64,000 bases of DNA from Thermomonospora echinospora (lineage in GTDB: Bacteria > Actinomycetota > Actinomycetes > Streptosporangiales > Streptosporangiaceae). The notes below the pieces were generated by a model. The model saw nothing but the letters and a program-made list of their open reading frames with translations. It made no database searches and was not told the origin of the DNA. Positions 37,032-46,097 of the stretch are shown here, piece after piece; the stretch's first letter is position 1, and each line of letters starts with the position of its first letter. The DNA lies in assembly GCF_900108175.1 (NCBI RefSeq), contig NZ_FNVO01000001.1, forward strand, positions 37,662 through 101,661, given 5' to 3'. The position numbers were made by a program, and so were the translations under genes.

Positions 37032-37828
37032 TGGGGGGACCGATCCACGGGCGGCGCTGGGCGCACGCCCGCTACTGTGACGCGGCCGAGGCGGAGATCG
37101 CGGCCTTCGCCGCGGCGGTCCGCGAGGCCGATCCGGCCGCGCCGGTCCCGACCTGCCCGGGCTGGTCGGTGGCCGACCTGGTGCTGCACCTGGGCCGCAC
37201 CCACCGCTGGGCGCACGCGCTGGTCGACCGGCTGTCCCCGGGTAACCTGCGGCATCGCGACATCGACATGGACTTTCCCGCCGACCGCCGCGATCCGGCC
37301 GGCTACCTGCCGTGGTTCGACGCCGGGGCCGCGGCGCTGCTGGGGGCGCTGCGCCGGGCCGACCCGCAGGCGGTGATGTGGTCCTGGGGCGCCGACCGGC
37401 GTGTGCGGTACTGGTCGCGCAGGATGCTGCACGAGACCGCCGTGCACCGCTGTGACGCCGAGTTCGCGGCCGGCCGCGACCCGGTCCTCGACGAGGAGGT
37501 CGCCGAGGACGCCGTCGACGAACTGCTGGACAACCTTCCCTACGCGGCCTCCTGGGCGCCCCATGTCGAGAGGCTGCGCGGCGCCGGCGAGACGATCGCG
37601 CTGGTCTCGTCGGGGACCGGCACCCGGTGGCTGATCCGGTTGGAGCCCGGCGGATTCTCCTGGAGCCGTACGGCCGAGGAGGAGACCAAGGCCACCGCCT
37701 CAGTACGGGGGACGGCCTCCGATGTGGACCTGTTCCTGTGGGGGCGGCGCAAGCTGGGGGATCCGCGTCTGGAGTTCGCCGGCGAGGATGCCTTGCTGAT
37801 CCACTGGGTGGAGAACTCCGCGATCTGA
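37031..37828 (+). CDS. Mycothiol-dependent maleylpyruvate isomerase family protein
   Basis: 265 residues. The N-terminal DinB-like four-helix domain carries the metal-binding His pattern: VLHLGRTHRWAHAL and RRMLHETAVHRCDAE. A C-terminal alpha/beta domain ends VNSAI-like (HWVENSAI). Family members use mycothiol in isomerase or thiol-transfer reactions and metal-dependent detoxification; the exact reaction is not known. Coupling to pspA-pspAA suggests a link to membrane or thiol stress. Confidence 0.88.
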   Translation: MGGPIHGRRWAHARYCDAAEAEIAAFAAAVREADPAAPVPTCPGWSVADLVLHLGRTHRWAHALVDRLSPGNLRHRDIDMDFPADRRDPAGYLPWFDAGAAALLGALRRADPQAVMWSWGADRRVRYWSRRMLHETAVHRCDAEFAAGRDPVLDEEVAEDAVDELLDNLPYAASWAPHVERLRGAGETIALVSSGTGTRWLIRLEPGGFSWSRTAEEETKATASVRGTASDVDLFLWGRRKLGDPRLEFAGEDALLIHWVENSAI

Positions 37829-37894
37829 CCAGCGATCCACCCCGCGACCTGACACGCGCCCGCCCGGCCGCTGGCCAGGGGCGGATGCGCGGGG

Positions 37895-37929
37895 CCGCCG
37901 TGACCACGCGGTGGGCGTGGTCACGGCGG
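37895..37929. terminator. Bidirectional terminator between the psp operon and nadA
   Basis: CCGCCGTGACCACGC (37895-37909), loop GGTGG, GCGTGGTCACGGCGG (37915-37929): a perfect 15-bp stem between convergent units, the strongest hairpin in the window. Confidence 0.88.
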
Positions 37930-37939
37930 AACGAGCACC

Positions 37940-39130
37940 TTAGGGAAGAGCCAGCATCTGGTCCAGGGCCACCTTGGCGTAGTGCGCGGTCTCCTCGTCC
38001 ACCTGGATCCGGTTGACGACCTCGCCCCGGGCCAGGGACTCCAGCGACCACACCAGGTGCGGCAGGTCGATGCGGTTCATCGTCGAGCAGAAGCACACGG
38101 TCTTGTCCAGGAACATGATGTTCTTGTCAGGGTGCGCGTTCGCCAGCCGCCGCACCAGGTTCAGCTCGGTGCCGACCGCCCAGGACGAGCCGGCGGGCGC
38201 CGCGTCCAGGGTCTTGATGATGTACTCGGTGGATCCGATGTAGTCGGCCTCCAGCACCACCTCGTGCCTGCACTCGGGGTGCACCAGGATGTTCACCCCG
38301 GGCACGCGCGCCCGCATGTCGTCCACCGACGCCTTGCTGAACCGCCCGTGCACCGAGCAGTGTCCGCGCCACAGCAGCATCCGGGCGTCCCGGAACTGCT
38401 CGCGGGTCAGCCCGCCGTCGGGCCGGTGCGGGTTGTAGACGACGCAGTCGTCCAGCGAGAAGCCCATCTCCAGCACGGCGGTGTTGCGACCCAGATGCTG
38501 GTCGGGCAGGAACAGCACTTTCTTGCCTCCACCGCCCGAACCTGCCTCCCCCTTCGCGTACGCCCAGTCCAGGGCGCGCCGCGCGTTGGAGGAGGTGCAC
38601 ACCACGCCGCCGTGCCGCCCCACGAACGCCTTGATGTCGGCCGAGGAGTTCATGTACGTGACGGGGACCACGTCGTCGGCGATCCCCATGTCCTCCAGGA
38701 CCTCCCAGCACTCCTCGACCTGGTCGAAGGTGGCCATGTCGGCCATCGAGCAGCCGGCCGCCAGGTCCGGCAGCACCACCTGCTGGTGCCCGGCGGTGAG
38801 GATGTCGGCGGACTCGGCCATGAAGTGCACGCCACAGAAGACGACGTAGGGGGCCTGGGGACGGGCCGCCGCCTCACGGGCCAGCTTGAAGGAGTCGCCG
38901 GTCACGTCCGCGAACTGGATGACCTCGTCGCGCTGGTAGTGGTGGCCCAGCACGAAGACCTGGTCGCCCAGCGCGGCCTTGGCGGCCCTGGCACGCTCCA
39001 CCAGTTCGGGGTCCGAGGCCGGAGGCAGCTCTCCGGGGCAGGCGACACCGCGTTCACTGGCCGGATCGGACTCGCTGCCCAGCAACAGCAGCGGAAGGCT
39101 CCGGGCACCGATCTCCGGGGTGGTGGTCAC
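37940..39130 (-). CDS. nadA: Quinolinate synthase
   Basis: 396 residues. It condenses iminoaspartate with dihydroxyacetone phosphate to quinolinate, early in NAD synthesis, using a 4Fe-4S cluster. Motifs: HHYQRDEVIQFADVTGDS, VFCGVHFMAESADIL (first Cys), CSMADMA, PECRHEVV (middle Cys), STEYI, and KTVCFCSTMNRIDL near the C-terminus. The long actinobacterial form has an N-terminal extension of ~30 residues. GTG 39130 with AAGGAGG 5-6 nt upstream. nadB and nadC are not adjacent. Confidence 0.95.
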   Translation of the reverse strand: MTTTPEIGARSLPLLLLGSESDPASERGVACPGELPPASDPELVERARAAKAALGDQVFVLGHHYQRDEVIQFADVTGDSFKLAREAAARPQAPYVVFCGVHFMAESADILTAGHQQVVLPDLAAGCSMADMATFDQVEECWEVLEDMGIADDVVPVTYMNSSADIKAFVGRHGGVVCTSSNARRALDWAYAKGEAGSGGGGKKVLFLPDQHLGRNTAVLEMGFSLDDCVVYNPHRPDGGLTREQFRDARMLLWRGHCSVHGRFSKASVDDMRARVPGVNILVHPECRHEVVLEADYIGSTEYIIKTLDAAPAGSSWAVGTELNLVRRLANAHPDKNIMFLDKTVCFCSTMNRIDLPHLVWSLESLARGEVVNRIQVDEETAHYAKVALDQMLALP

Positions 39131-39150
39131 AGGATCCTCCTTGGGCGACG

Positions 39151-39175
39151 GCGACTTATCGTCGCTCTGACACTA
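39151..39175 (-). promoter_or_regulatory. nadA promoter -10 with inverted repeat at the start of transcription
   Basis: TAGTGT (39175-39170) is a good -10 on the minus strand. Just downstream GCGAC-TTATC-GTCGC (39151-39165, read on plus) is a 5-bp inverted repeat at about +1, where a repressor of NAD synthesis could act. The regulator is not known. Confidence 0.4.
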
Positions 39176-39413
39176 ATGGTGGCACATCCGTGGGGGTGCG
39201 CGTCGCGCCGGGTCCGCCCGCGGGCGGACGACGCGGACGGCGAGGTCAGGGGGAGCCGTCGCGGTCCGGCCGGGTAGGCGGAATGCCCGTGCGGCGGGGT
39301 ACGTTGGTGTTTCGAGGAGGCGCTGCGACGTCTTCGGGGCCTGGCGCCCCAGCCAGATGTCACACAATCGGACGCGCCGGACGGCCGGCGAAGCTAGACC
39401 GGGAGCTGAACAC

Positions 39414-39776
39414 ATGACGGTAGAGAGCACGCAGGGGACCAGCGAGCAGGTCACGGGCGTCATCCTCACCGACGCGGCGGCGAGCAAGGCCAAGGCCCTG
39501 CTGGAGCAGGAGGGCCGCGACGATCTGGCACTGCGCGTCGCCGTGCAGCCGGGCGGCTGCTCCGGGCTGATCTACCAGCTCTTCTTCGACGAGCGCGAGA
39601 TGGACGGCGACCAGGTCCAGGACTTCGAGGGCCTGGCGGTGCGCGTCGACCGGATGAGCGCCCCCTACCTGACCGGGGCCACCATCGACTTCGTGGACAC
39701 CATCGAGAAGCAGGGCTTCACGATCGACAACCCGAACGCCACGGGCTCGTGCGCCTGCGGCGACTCCTTCAACTAG
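39414..39776 (+). CDS. erpA: Iron-sulfur cluster insertion protein (ErpA/HesB family)
   Basis: 120 residues, A-type carrier with the three cluster-binding Cys: VQPGGCSGLIYQL and the C-terminal GSCACGDSF. ATG 39414 has GGGAG 8 nt upstream. It delivers 4Fe-4S clusters; likely clients in this window include NadA, LipA and QcrA. Divergent from nadA, itself a cluster enzyme. A near-perfect hairpin follows the gene. Confidence 0.94.
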   Translation: MTVESTQGTSEQVTGVILTDAAASKAKALLEQEGRDDLALRVAVQPGGCSGLIYQLFFDEREMDGDQVQDFEGLAVRVDRMSAPYLTGATIDFVDTIEKQGFTIDNPNATGSCACGDSFN

Positions 39777-40089
39777 ACGGCCGGGCGCCCGCGGGCGCCG
39801 GTGACGATCATGCGGCCCGGGCGCCAGGCGCCCGGGCCGTCGTGTGTCCGGAGCCGGCCGCGCGGCGGTGCGCCGGCTGTCACCACCGGATGACTTGACC
39901 GCGCCCGGTCTGTACGGCAGCGTGTCGCCTTTCGGGGGCTTCCCGGGCACGGCGGCCGGAGGTCTCCGCTCTCGGAGCAGGCCCGGGGGACGTTAGCCTT
40001 GGCAGGCCCCAAGGCGGCACCCGTGAGGCTTCGCGGGGTTGACACAGCCGGACAAACAGCCGGACGACACCGACGAGGAGAGCGACGCC
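39777..40089. other. Gap between erpA and adoK
   Basis: 313 bp holding the erpA terminator and then the adoK leader. TTGACA at 40039-40044 resembles a -35 but no matching -10 was seen at 17 nt. No coding or RNA feature otherwise. Confidence 0.4.
39813..39839 (+). terminator. Terminator of erpA
   Basis: CGGCCCGGGCG (39813-39823) pairs with CGCCCGGGCCG (39829-39839) around the loop CCAGG. 37 bp after the erpA stop. Confidence 0.8.
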
Positions 40090-41064
40090 GTGCGCATCGC
40101 CGTGACCGGATCCATCGCGACCGACCATCTGATGACCTTCCCCGGCAAGTTCGCCGACCAGCTCATCCCCGACCAGCTGCACCGGGTGTCGCTGTCGTTC
40201 CTGGTGGACGAGCTGGAGATCCGCCGGGGCGGCATCGCCGCCAACATCTGCTACGGGATGGGCTCGCTGGGCCACCGGCCGATCCTGGTCGGCTCCGTGG
40301 GCGACGACTTCGCCGACTACCGCTCCTGGCTGGAGCGGCACGGCGTGGACACCGACTCGGTGCACGTGTCCGAGCTGCGGCACACCGCCCGCTTCCTGTG
40401 CACCACCGACGAGGAGCACAACCAGATCGCGTCCTTCTACGCCGGCGCCATGAGCGAGGCGCGCGACATCGAGCTGGGGCCGGTCGCCGACCGGGTCGGC
40501 GGGCTGGACCTGGTGATGATCAGCCCCAACGACCCCGAGGCGATGGTCCGGCACACCGAGGAGTGCCGCGAGCGCGGCCTGGCCTTCGCCGCCGACATCT
40601 CCCAGCAGCTGGCCCGGATGGACGGCGCGCAGATCCGCGGGCTGATCGAGGGCGCCGCGTACCTGTTCACCAACGAGTACGAGAAGGCCCTGGTCGAGCA
40701 GAAGACCGGCTGGAGCGACACGGAGATCCTGGACCGTGTTCAGACCCGGGTGACCACGCTCGGCCCCAAGGGCGTGGTGATCACCCGCAAGGGCCAGCCG
40801 GAGACCCACGTGCCGGCCGCGCCCGTGGACAGGGCCGTCGAGCCCACCGGGGTCGGTGACGCCTTCCGCGCCGGCTTCCTGTCGACCGTCGCCTGGGGCC
40901 TGTCCCTGGAGCGCGCCGCCCAGGTCGGCAACCTCGTCGCCGCCCACGCGCTGGAGAGCCCCGGCCCTCAGGAGTACCGCCTGGAGCGGGAGGTCTTCCT
41001 GACCCGCCTCACCGACGCCTACGGCCAGAGCGCCGCCGACGAGATCGCCCCCCACCTGCCCTGA
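40090..41064 (+). CDS. adoK: Adenosine kinase of the PfkB/ribokinase family
   Basis: 324 residues, the same length as mycobacterial AdoK, which it matches along its length: VTGSIATDHLM, VSLSFLVDELEIRRGGIAANI, HTARFLCTTD, IASFYAGAMSEARDI, EECRERGLAFAADISQQLARM, TTLGPKGV and the catalytic DPTGVGDAFRAGF-type motif, here EPTGVGDAFRAGF. It phosphorylates adenosine to AMP for purine salvage. GTG 40090 is chosen because GAGGAG lies 9 nt upstream; the longer TTG start at 40039 is inside the likely promoter. Confidence 0.88.
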   Translation: MRIAVTGSIATDHLMTFPGKFADQLIPDQLHRVSLSFLVDELEIRRGGIAANICYGMGSLGHRPILVGSVGDDFADYRSWLERHGVDTDSVHVSELRHTARFLCTTDEEHNQIASFYAGAMSEARDIELGPVADRVGGLDLVMISPNDPEAMVRHTEECRERGLAFAADISQQLARMDGAQIRGLIEGAAYLFTNEYEKALVEQKTGWSDTEILDRVQTRVTTLGPKGVVITRKGQPETHVPAAPVDRAVEPTGVGDAFRAGFLSTVAWGLSLERAAQVGNLVAAHALESPGPQEYRLEREVFLTRLTDAYGQSAADEIAPHLP

Positions 41065-41281
41065 CCCGCCGCCCCGAGGACGGACCTCGCCGGGGCGCGG
41101 GGCCGGGCGATCTCCGCTCCGCGGCCGCCCGGCCCCGTCGACCTCGGGCCGGGCGATCACCGTCGCGCCACCTGACTGCGGGTGCCGGGCCACCGGCCGG
41201 GCGCCCGCGGGTCACGGTCCAGGTCTTCGCCAGGTCACCGTCACGGGCCGGCGCCCGCGGGCCACCGTCTCGGCGGAGCCT

Positions 41282-41635
41282 TCAGTAGCAGCGGCGGATG
41301 TGGAAGGCCCAGCCGCGAGAGAGGGTCTCCTCGCGGACGAACTCCTGGGACTTCATCCGGCACCAGGCCGGCACGTCGGTGCGGGCGGCCACGTCGTCGG
41401 CCAGCACCGCGACCACCTCGCCGACCGGCACCTCTCGGATCCGCTCGGCCAGCCAGATGATCGGGATGGGGCACTTGCGGCCGATCGCGTCGATCACCAG
41501 CACCGGCGGGGGACCGACCGGCTCGGCCGGCCCGGCGGGCTCCACAGGGGCCGGCTGCACGGGCGCGCCCGCCGCCCGCCGTCCGCGACCGGTCGTCCTG
41601 CCTGATCCGCGGGTACCGCGGCCTCGGAACATCAT
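41282..41635 (-). CDS. TusA/SirA-like sulfur-carrier protein with extended N- and C-termini
   Basis: 117 residues. A Pro/Arg/Gly-rich N-terminal ~45 residues precedes a TusA-fold domain: VLVIDAIGRKCPIPIIWLAERI (persulfide Cys in RKCPIP), then EVVAVLADDVAARTDVPAWCRMKSQEF and a C-terminal GWAFHIRRCY that ends with another Cys. It lies 7 bp behind a cysteine desulfurase gene, so it probably accepts persulfide sulfur from that enzyme. The final acceptor is not known; thio-modification of tRNA or a cofactor are options. Confidence 0.82.
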   Translation of the reverse strand: MMFRGRGTRGSGRTTGRGRRAAGAPVQPAPVEPAGPAEPVGPPPVLVIDAIGRKCPIPIIWLAERIREVPVGEVVAVLADDVAARTDVPAWCRMKSQEFVREETLSRGWAFHIRRCY

Positions 41636-41642
41636 GAGGGGA

Positions 41643-42818
41643 CTACGCCTCCTGTCGCGCGGTGGTCATGCCGGCACTGCGGCGTAGGCGGCTCACGGCG
41701 TCCGGAAGCACGGCGAGGAACCGGTCGACGTCGGGGGATTTCACGCCACGAGGCAGCGATACCCGTACGTTCCCATGGGTAATCACTCTCATCGCCTCCA
41801 GCACATGGCTAGGACGCAGCGTATCCGCCGTACATGAACTACCGGACGATACCGCGAACCCCAGCCGGTCCAGTTCGGTGAGAAGAGCCTCACCTTCGAC
41901 GTAGAGGCACGAGAAGGTGACGATGTGCGGCAGGCGCCGCACCGGGTCGCCGACCACCTCCACGTCGGGCACCAGCCGGGGGACCTCCCGGCGGATCCGG
42001 TCCACCAGGGCCGACAGCCGGGGGCCCTCGGCGGCCATCTCCGCGTGGCGGGCCTCCAGGGCAGCCGCGGCCGCCACCGCGCCCGGCACGTTCTCGAACC
42101 CGGGGACCCGCCGCCCCTCCCGCTCGTCGTCGGGCAGCGGCGACCGCCACCGGGTGTTCTTGCGGATCACCAGCACCCCCACCCCGGCGGGCCCGCCCCA
42201 CTTGTGCGCGCTGGCGGCCAGCATCGACCAGTCGCCGGGCAGGTCCACCCGCCCGGCGGACTGGGCGGCGTCGGTGAACAGCGGGACCCGGGCGGCCCGG
42301 CACGCCTCGGCCACCTCCTGCACCGGCTGCACCGTGCCCACCTCGTGGTTGGCGGTCTGCAGGCAGGCCAGCACGGTGTCCGGGCGCAGGGCGGCGGCGA
42401 ACTCCGCCGGATCGACCCGGCCGTACCGATCCACCCCCACCCTGGTGACCTCGCCGCCGTCCCGCTCGTGCAGTTCGGCGGCGTGCAGCACGCTGGAGTG
42501 CTCCACCTGGCCGACCACCAGATGGCGTCCGGTCCGGCGGCGGGCGCGCAGCCCGCCGAGCACCGCCAGGTGCACCGCCTGGGTGCCGGAGGAGGTGAAG
42601 AAGACCTCGTCGAGCCGGACGCCGAGCACCGCGGCGACCCGGGAGCGTGCCCGGTCCAGCAGCATCCGGGCGCCGCGCGCGGCCCCGTACAGCCGCGCCG
42701 GATCGGCCCAGCCGGTCTCCAGCGCGTCCAGCAGCGCCGCCCGCGCCGCCGGGTGTAGCGGTTCGGTGGAGGCCGCGTCGAAGTAGGCGCCGGGAGCGCT
42801 GGGGCGCGGCCCGCTCAT
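41643..42818 (-). CDS. Cysteine desulfurase (class V aminotransferase fold)
   Basis: 391 residues from ATG 42818. It takes sulfur from cysteine with pyridoxal phosphate. Motifs: YFDAASTEPLHPAAR, FTSSGTQAVHLAVL, EHSSVLHA, ANHEVGTVQPV, DAAQSAGR, SAHKWGGPAGVGVL (PLP Lys) and the catalytic Cys loop SSGSSCTADTLRPSHVL. A GTG at 42872 is the other start, but it overlaps the hexamer TAGTGT that looks like the gene's own -10. It is paired with the TusA-like gene and diverges from ctaC. Confidence 0.88.
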   Translation of the reverse strand: MSGPRPSAPGAYFDAASTEPLHPAARAALLDALETGWADPARLYGAARGARMLLDRARSRVAAVLGVRLDEVFFTSSGTQAVHLAVLGGLRARRRTGRHLVVGQVEHSSVLHAAELHERDGGEVTRVGVDRYGRVDPAEFAAALRPDTVLACLQTANHEVGTVQPVQEVAEACRAARVPLFTDAAQSAGRVDLPGDWSMLAASAHKWGGPAGVGVLVIRKNTRWRSPLPDDEREGRRVPGFENVPGAVAAAAALEARHAEMAAEGPRLSALVDRIRREVPRLVPDVEVVGDPVRRLPHIVTFSCLYVEGEALLTELDRLGFAVSSGSSCTADTLRPSHVLEAMRVITHGNVRVSLPRGVKSPDVDRFLAVLPDAVSRLRRSAGMTTARQEA

Positions 42819-42912
42819 CGCCCACCGGTCCGGGCGGGCGGGGACGAGGGTAGGGATGACACGTTCCGACACTAACCCGGCACCCGATCAGGGGGGTGCC
42901 CCACCCGCGCGC

Positions 42913-42934
42913 TAATGTGTCCTGCACACGTGTG
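42913..42934 (+). promoter_or_regulatory. -10 of ctaC with downstream 10-bp palindrome
   Basis: TAATGT (42913-42918) is a good -10 for the cta operon. The perfect palindrome CACACGTGTG (42925-42934) lies at about +1 to +10 and could be an operator. The only other promoter in the gap is the divergent TAGTGT (42874-42869). Confidence 0.4.
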
Positions 42935-42990
42935 AACTACCGATCTGACCGCCCGGTGACTCCGGGCTTCATCTGTGGGGAAGGCATTCC

Positions 42991-43809
42991 GTGAGTCCGA
43001 CCCGCTCAAGGGAGCGGCGTACGCCGGTGCGCGCCCGCCGCGCGTTGACCAGTGCCGGCGCGCTGGCCCTGCTGGCGATGACCGCCACCGCGTGCAGCGG
43101 TGAGGCGGCCCGCCTTGGCATGCCCGAGCCGATCAGTGACCAGGCCGATCGCGTACTGCAGCTGTGGCAGGGTTCCTGGATCGCTGCGTTCGCCGTGGGC
43201 GGCGTCGTCTGGGGTCTGATCATCTGGGCGGTGTTGTTCCACCGCAAGCGCTCCGATGACCTGCCGCCGCAGGTGCGCTACAACCTGCCGATCGAGATGC
43301 TCTACACGGCGGTGCCGTTCGTCATCATCGCGGTGCTGTTCTACTTCACCGCCCGTGACCAGAACTACATCGAGAAGACGACCAACGACAACGTGGCCGC
43401 CGTGATCGATGTGCACGCCTTCCAGTGGAGCTGGCAGTTCGACTACAAGGAGAGCCTGGCCAAGGACGCCAAGACGGTGGCGTCCGTGGTGGGCATCCCG
43501 GTCGACCCCAACACCGCCGACAAGGTGCGGGTGATGATCCCGGCCGGGCAGAAGGTGCGCTTCCGGCTGCACTCCAACGACGTGATCCACTCCTTCTGGG
43601 TGCCGGCGCTGCTGTACAAGAAGGACGTCATGCCGGGCTACGTCAACGAGTTCGAGATCACGGCGAACAAGACCGGTCTCTACGAGGGGCGCTGCGCCGA
43701 ACTGTGCGGCGTCGACCACAGCCGGATGCTGTTCCAGATGCAGGTCGTCACGCCGGCCGAGTACCAGAAGTTCATCGCCGCCTCGAAGGCGGCCGGAGGA
43801 GCCAAGTGA
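42991..43809 (+). CDS. ctaC: Cytochrome c oxidase subunit II (aa3 type)
   Basis: 272 residues. The signal peptide ends in a lipobox (MTATAC), so the subunit is lipid-anchored. Two transmembrane helices follow (about 63-85 and 100-120). The external CuA domain has [24 protein letters not shown] and the CuA ligand run [12 protein letters not shown]. It takes electrons from the cytochrome bc complex and passes them to subunit I. First gene of ctaC-ctaD-ctaF; its stop overlaps the ctaD start by 4 bp. Confidence 0.96.
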   Translation: MSPTRSRERRTPVRARRALTSAGALALLAMTATACSGEAARLGMPEPISDQADRVLQLWQGSWIAAFAVGGVVWGLIIWAVLFHRKRSDDLPPQVRYNLPIEMLYTAVPFVIIAVLFYFTARDQNYIEKTTNDNVAAVIDVHAFQWSWQFDYKESLAKDAKTVASVVGIPVDPNTADKVRVMIPAGQKVRFRLHSNDVIHSFWVPALLYKKDVMPGYVNEFEITANKTGLYEGRCAELCGVDHSRMLFQMQVVTPAEYQKFIAASKAAGGAK

Positions 43810-45494
43810 CCACGCTCAGCCACGCTCCGAGCGCACCGCTCGCCGCATCGCGGACGAGCAAGGGACGTCTCATCGCGTCCTGGGCCTCGTCCACCGACCA
43901 CAAGGTGATCGGTTACCTGTACCTGATCACCTCGTTCGTGATGTTCCTCATCGGTGGCGTGATGGCCATCGTCATGCGCGCCGAGCTGTACAAGCCGGGC
44001 ATGCAGATCGTCAGCAACGAGCAGTTCAACCAGCTGTTCACCATGCACGGCACGATCATGCTGCTGATGTTCGCGACGCCGCTGTTCGCCGGCTTCGCCA
44101 ACGTGATCATGCCGCTGCAGATCGGCGCGCCGGACGTGGCGTTCCCCCGGATGAACATGCTGGCCTACTGGCTGTTCCTGTTCGGCAGCCTGATCGTGAT
44201 CGCCGGCTTCCTGACCCCCGGCGGCGCCGCCAGCTTCGGCTGGTTCGCCTACGCCCCGCTGTCGGACGCGGTCCGCTCGCCGGGCGTCGGCGGCGACATG
44301 TGGGTGCTGGGCCTGGCCATGTCCGGCTTCGGCACCATCATGGGCGCGGTCAACTTCATCACCACCATCCTGTGCATGCGGGCCCCGGGCATGACCATGT
44401 TCCGGATGCCGATCTTCACCTGGAACATCCTGCTCACCTCGATCCTGGTGCTGCTGGCGTTCCCGGTGCTGGCGGCGGCGCTGCTGGCGCTGGCGGCCGA
44501 CCGGCTGTTCGGCGCGCAGGTGTTCGACTCCGCGCACGGCGGGGCGCTGCTGTGGCAGCACCTGTTCTGGTTCTTCGGGCACCCGGAGGTCTACATCATC
44601 GCGTTGCCGTTCTTCGGCATCGTGACCGAGATCCTGCCGGTGTTCAGCCGCAAGCCACTGTTCGGCTACATCGGCCTGGTGTTCGCGACCATCTCCATCG
44701 CCGGCCTGTCGGTCACCGTGTGGGCGCACCACATGTACGTGACCGGCCAGGTGCTGCTGCCGTTCTTCTCGTTCATGACGTTCCTGATCGCGGTGCCCAC
44801 CGGGGTGAAGTTCTTCAACTGGGTCGGCACGATCTGGCGGGGGCAGCTCACCTTCGAGACGCCGATGCTGTGGTCGCTGGGCTTCCTGGTGACGTTCCTG
44901 TTCGGCGGGCTGACCGGCGTCATCCTGGCCTCCCCGCCGCTGGACTTCCAGCTGTCGGACTCCTACTTCGTGGTGGCGCACTTCCACTACGTGGTGTTCG
45001 GCACGGTGGTGTTCGCGATGTTCGCCGGGTTCTACTTCTGGTGGCCCAAGTTCACCGGCAAGATGCTCAACGAGCGGCTCGGCAAGCTGCAGTTCTGGAT
45101 GCTGTTCATCGGCTTCCACGGCACCTTCCTGGTGCAGCACTGGCTGGGCGCCGCGGGCATGCCGCGCCGCTACGCCGACTACGCCTCGGAGTTCACCGCG
45201 CTGAACCAGATCTCGTCGATCTTCTCGATCCTGCTGTCGGTGTCGCTGCTGCCGTTCTTCTACAACGTGTACATCACCGCGAAGAAGGGCAAGAAGGTCG
45301 AGGAGGACGACCCGTGGGGCTACGGGAACTCGCTCGAATGGGCGACGTCCTGCCCGCCGCCGCGGCACAACTTCACCTCGATCCCCCGGATCCGCTCCGA
45401 GCGCCCGGCCTTCGACCTGCGCTACCCGCACGTGGGTGCGCAGGGCGAGCTGACCGGCACCGGGGTGGGCAAGACCACCGGATCGGAGCTTTGA
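43806..45494 (+). CDS. ctaD: Cytochrome c oxidase subunit I
   Basis: 562 residues, 12 transmembrane helices. It holds heme a, heme a3 and CuB. Ligands visible: [11 protein letters not shown] (heme a His), [10 protein letters not shown] (CuB His and the cross-linked Tyr), WAHHMYV (CuB His pair) and VVAHFHYV (heme a3 and heme a His). K-channel and proton-pumping motifs of A-type oxidases are in the normal places. GTG 43806 overlaps the ctaC stop. The C-terminal ~70 residues are soluble. Confidence 0.97.
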   Translation: MTTLSHAPSAPLAASRTSKGRLIASWASSTDHKVIGYLYLITSFVMFLIGGVMAIVMRAELYKPGMQIVSNEQFNQLFTMHGTIMLLMFATPLFAGFANVIMPLQIGAPDVAFPRMNMLAYWLFLFGSLIVIAGFLTPGGAASFGWFAYAPLSDAVRSPGVGGDMWVLGLAMSGFGTIMGAVNFITTILCMRAPGMTMFRMPIFTWNILLTSILVLLAFPVLAAALLALAADRLFGAQVFDSAHGGALLWQHLFWFFGHPEVYIIALPFFGIVTEILPVFSRKPLFGYIGLVFATISIAGLSVTVWAHHMYVTGQVLLPFFSFMTFLIAVPTGVKFFNWVGTIWRGQLTFETPMLWSLGFLVTFLFGGLTGVILASPPLDFQLSDSYFVVAHFHYVVFGTVVFAMFAGFYFWWPKFTGKMLNERLGKLQFWMLFIGFHGTFLVQHWLGAAGMPRRYADYASEFTALNQISSIFSILLSVSLLPFFYNVYITAKKGKKVEEDDPWGYGNSLEWATSCPPPRHNFTSIPRIRSERPAFDLRYPHVGAQGELTGTGVGKTTGSEL

Positions 45495-45497
45495 CCC

Positions 45498-45908
45498 ATG
45501 CGCGTACAGGCGTTCATGTTCTACGGCTGCGCGATCTTCTTCCTGGTCACCGACGTCGTCTACTGGCTGTGGTCCAAGGACTGGACCGGCACTACCGCGC
45601 TGGCCCTGTCGGTCGGCCTGGCCGGGCTGATCGGGTTCTACATCCACTTCACCGTGCGGCGGCTGGAGAAGGCCAACGAGGGCCCGCTGTACGAGGACGA
45701 CCCGCAGGGTGAGATCGTGCAGGCGGCCGGCGAGGTGGGCTTCTTCAGCCCGCACAGCTGGTGGCCGCTGTTCGTGGCCGCGTCGGCCGCGTGCATCACC
45801 CTCGGCTTCATCTTCGGCTGGTGGCTGGTGGTCTTCGGGGTCGCCGCGACGCTGATGAGCTGCATCGGCCTCGTCTTCGAGTACTACCGGGGTCACTTTC
45901 AGCACTGA
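45498..45908 (+). CDS. ctaF: Actinobacterial cytochrome c oxidase subunit IV
   Basis: 136 residues, four transmembrane helices in two pairs separated by an acidic stretch (LYEDDPQGEIVQAAGEVGFFSPHSWWPLF). This is the fourth subunit of the mycobacterial and streptomycete bcc-aa3 supercomplex. It starts 3 bp after the ctaD stop and ends the operon, with a hairpin after it. Confidence 0.93.
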   Translation: MRVQAFMFYGCAIFFLVTDVVYWLWSKDWTGTTALALSVGLAGLIGFYIHFTVRRLEKANEGPLYEDDPQGEIVQAAGEVGFFSPHSWWPLFVAASAACITLGFIFGWWLVVFGVAATLMSCIGLVFEYYRGHFQH

Positions 45909-45927
45909 TTGGGCAAAGGTCGGCTAA

Positions 45928-45965
45928 GGGGGCCGGTGTCCCGCTTATCAGCGGGCACCGGCCCC
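45928..45965 (+). terminator. Terminator of ctaC-ctaD-ctaF
   Basis: GGGGCCGGTGTCCCGC and GCGGGCACCGGCCCC form a ~15-bp stem with one bulged base and the loop TTATCA, 20 bp after the ctaF stop. Confidence 0.8.
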
Positions 45966-46097
45966 GTTCATAATCAACCCGTCGAGACATCGCGGGCGGC
46001 CTGTGTCACAGGGGGGACCACGAGCCGTCCGGCCCGCCGCACCGGCCGGCCGGACGATTCGGTGACCCGGCCGCCCAGACCACGGGGGGTTGTGAGG

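Noticed and set aside
40039-40089. adoK start at TTG 40039
   Set aside because: It overlaps a TTGACA hexamer and lacks a ribosome site. GTG 40090 has GAGGAG and gives the family length.
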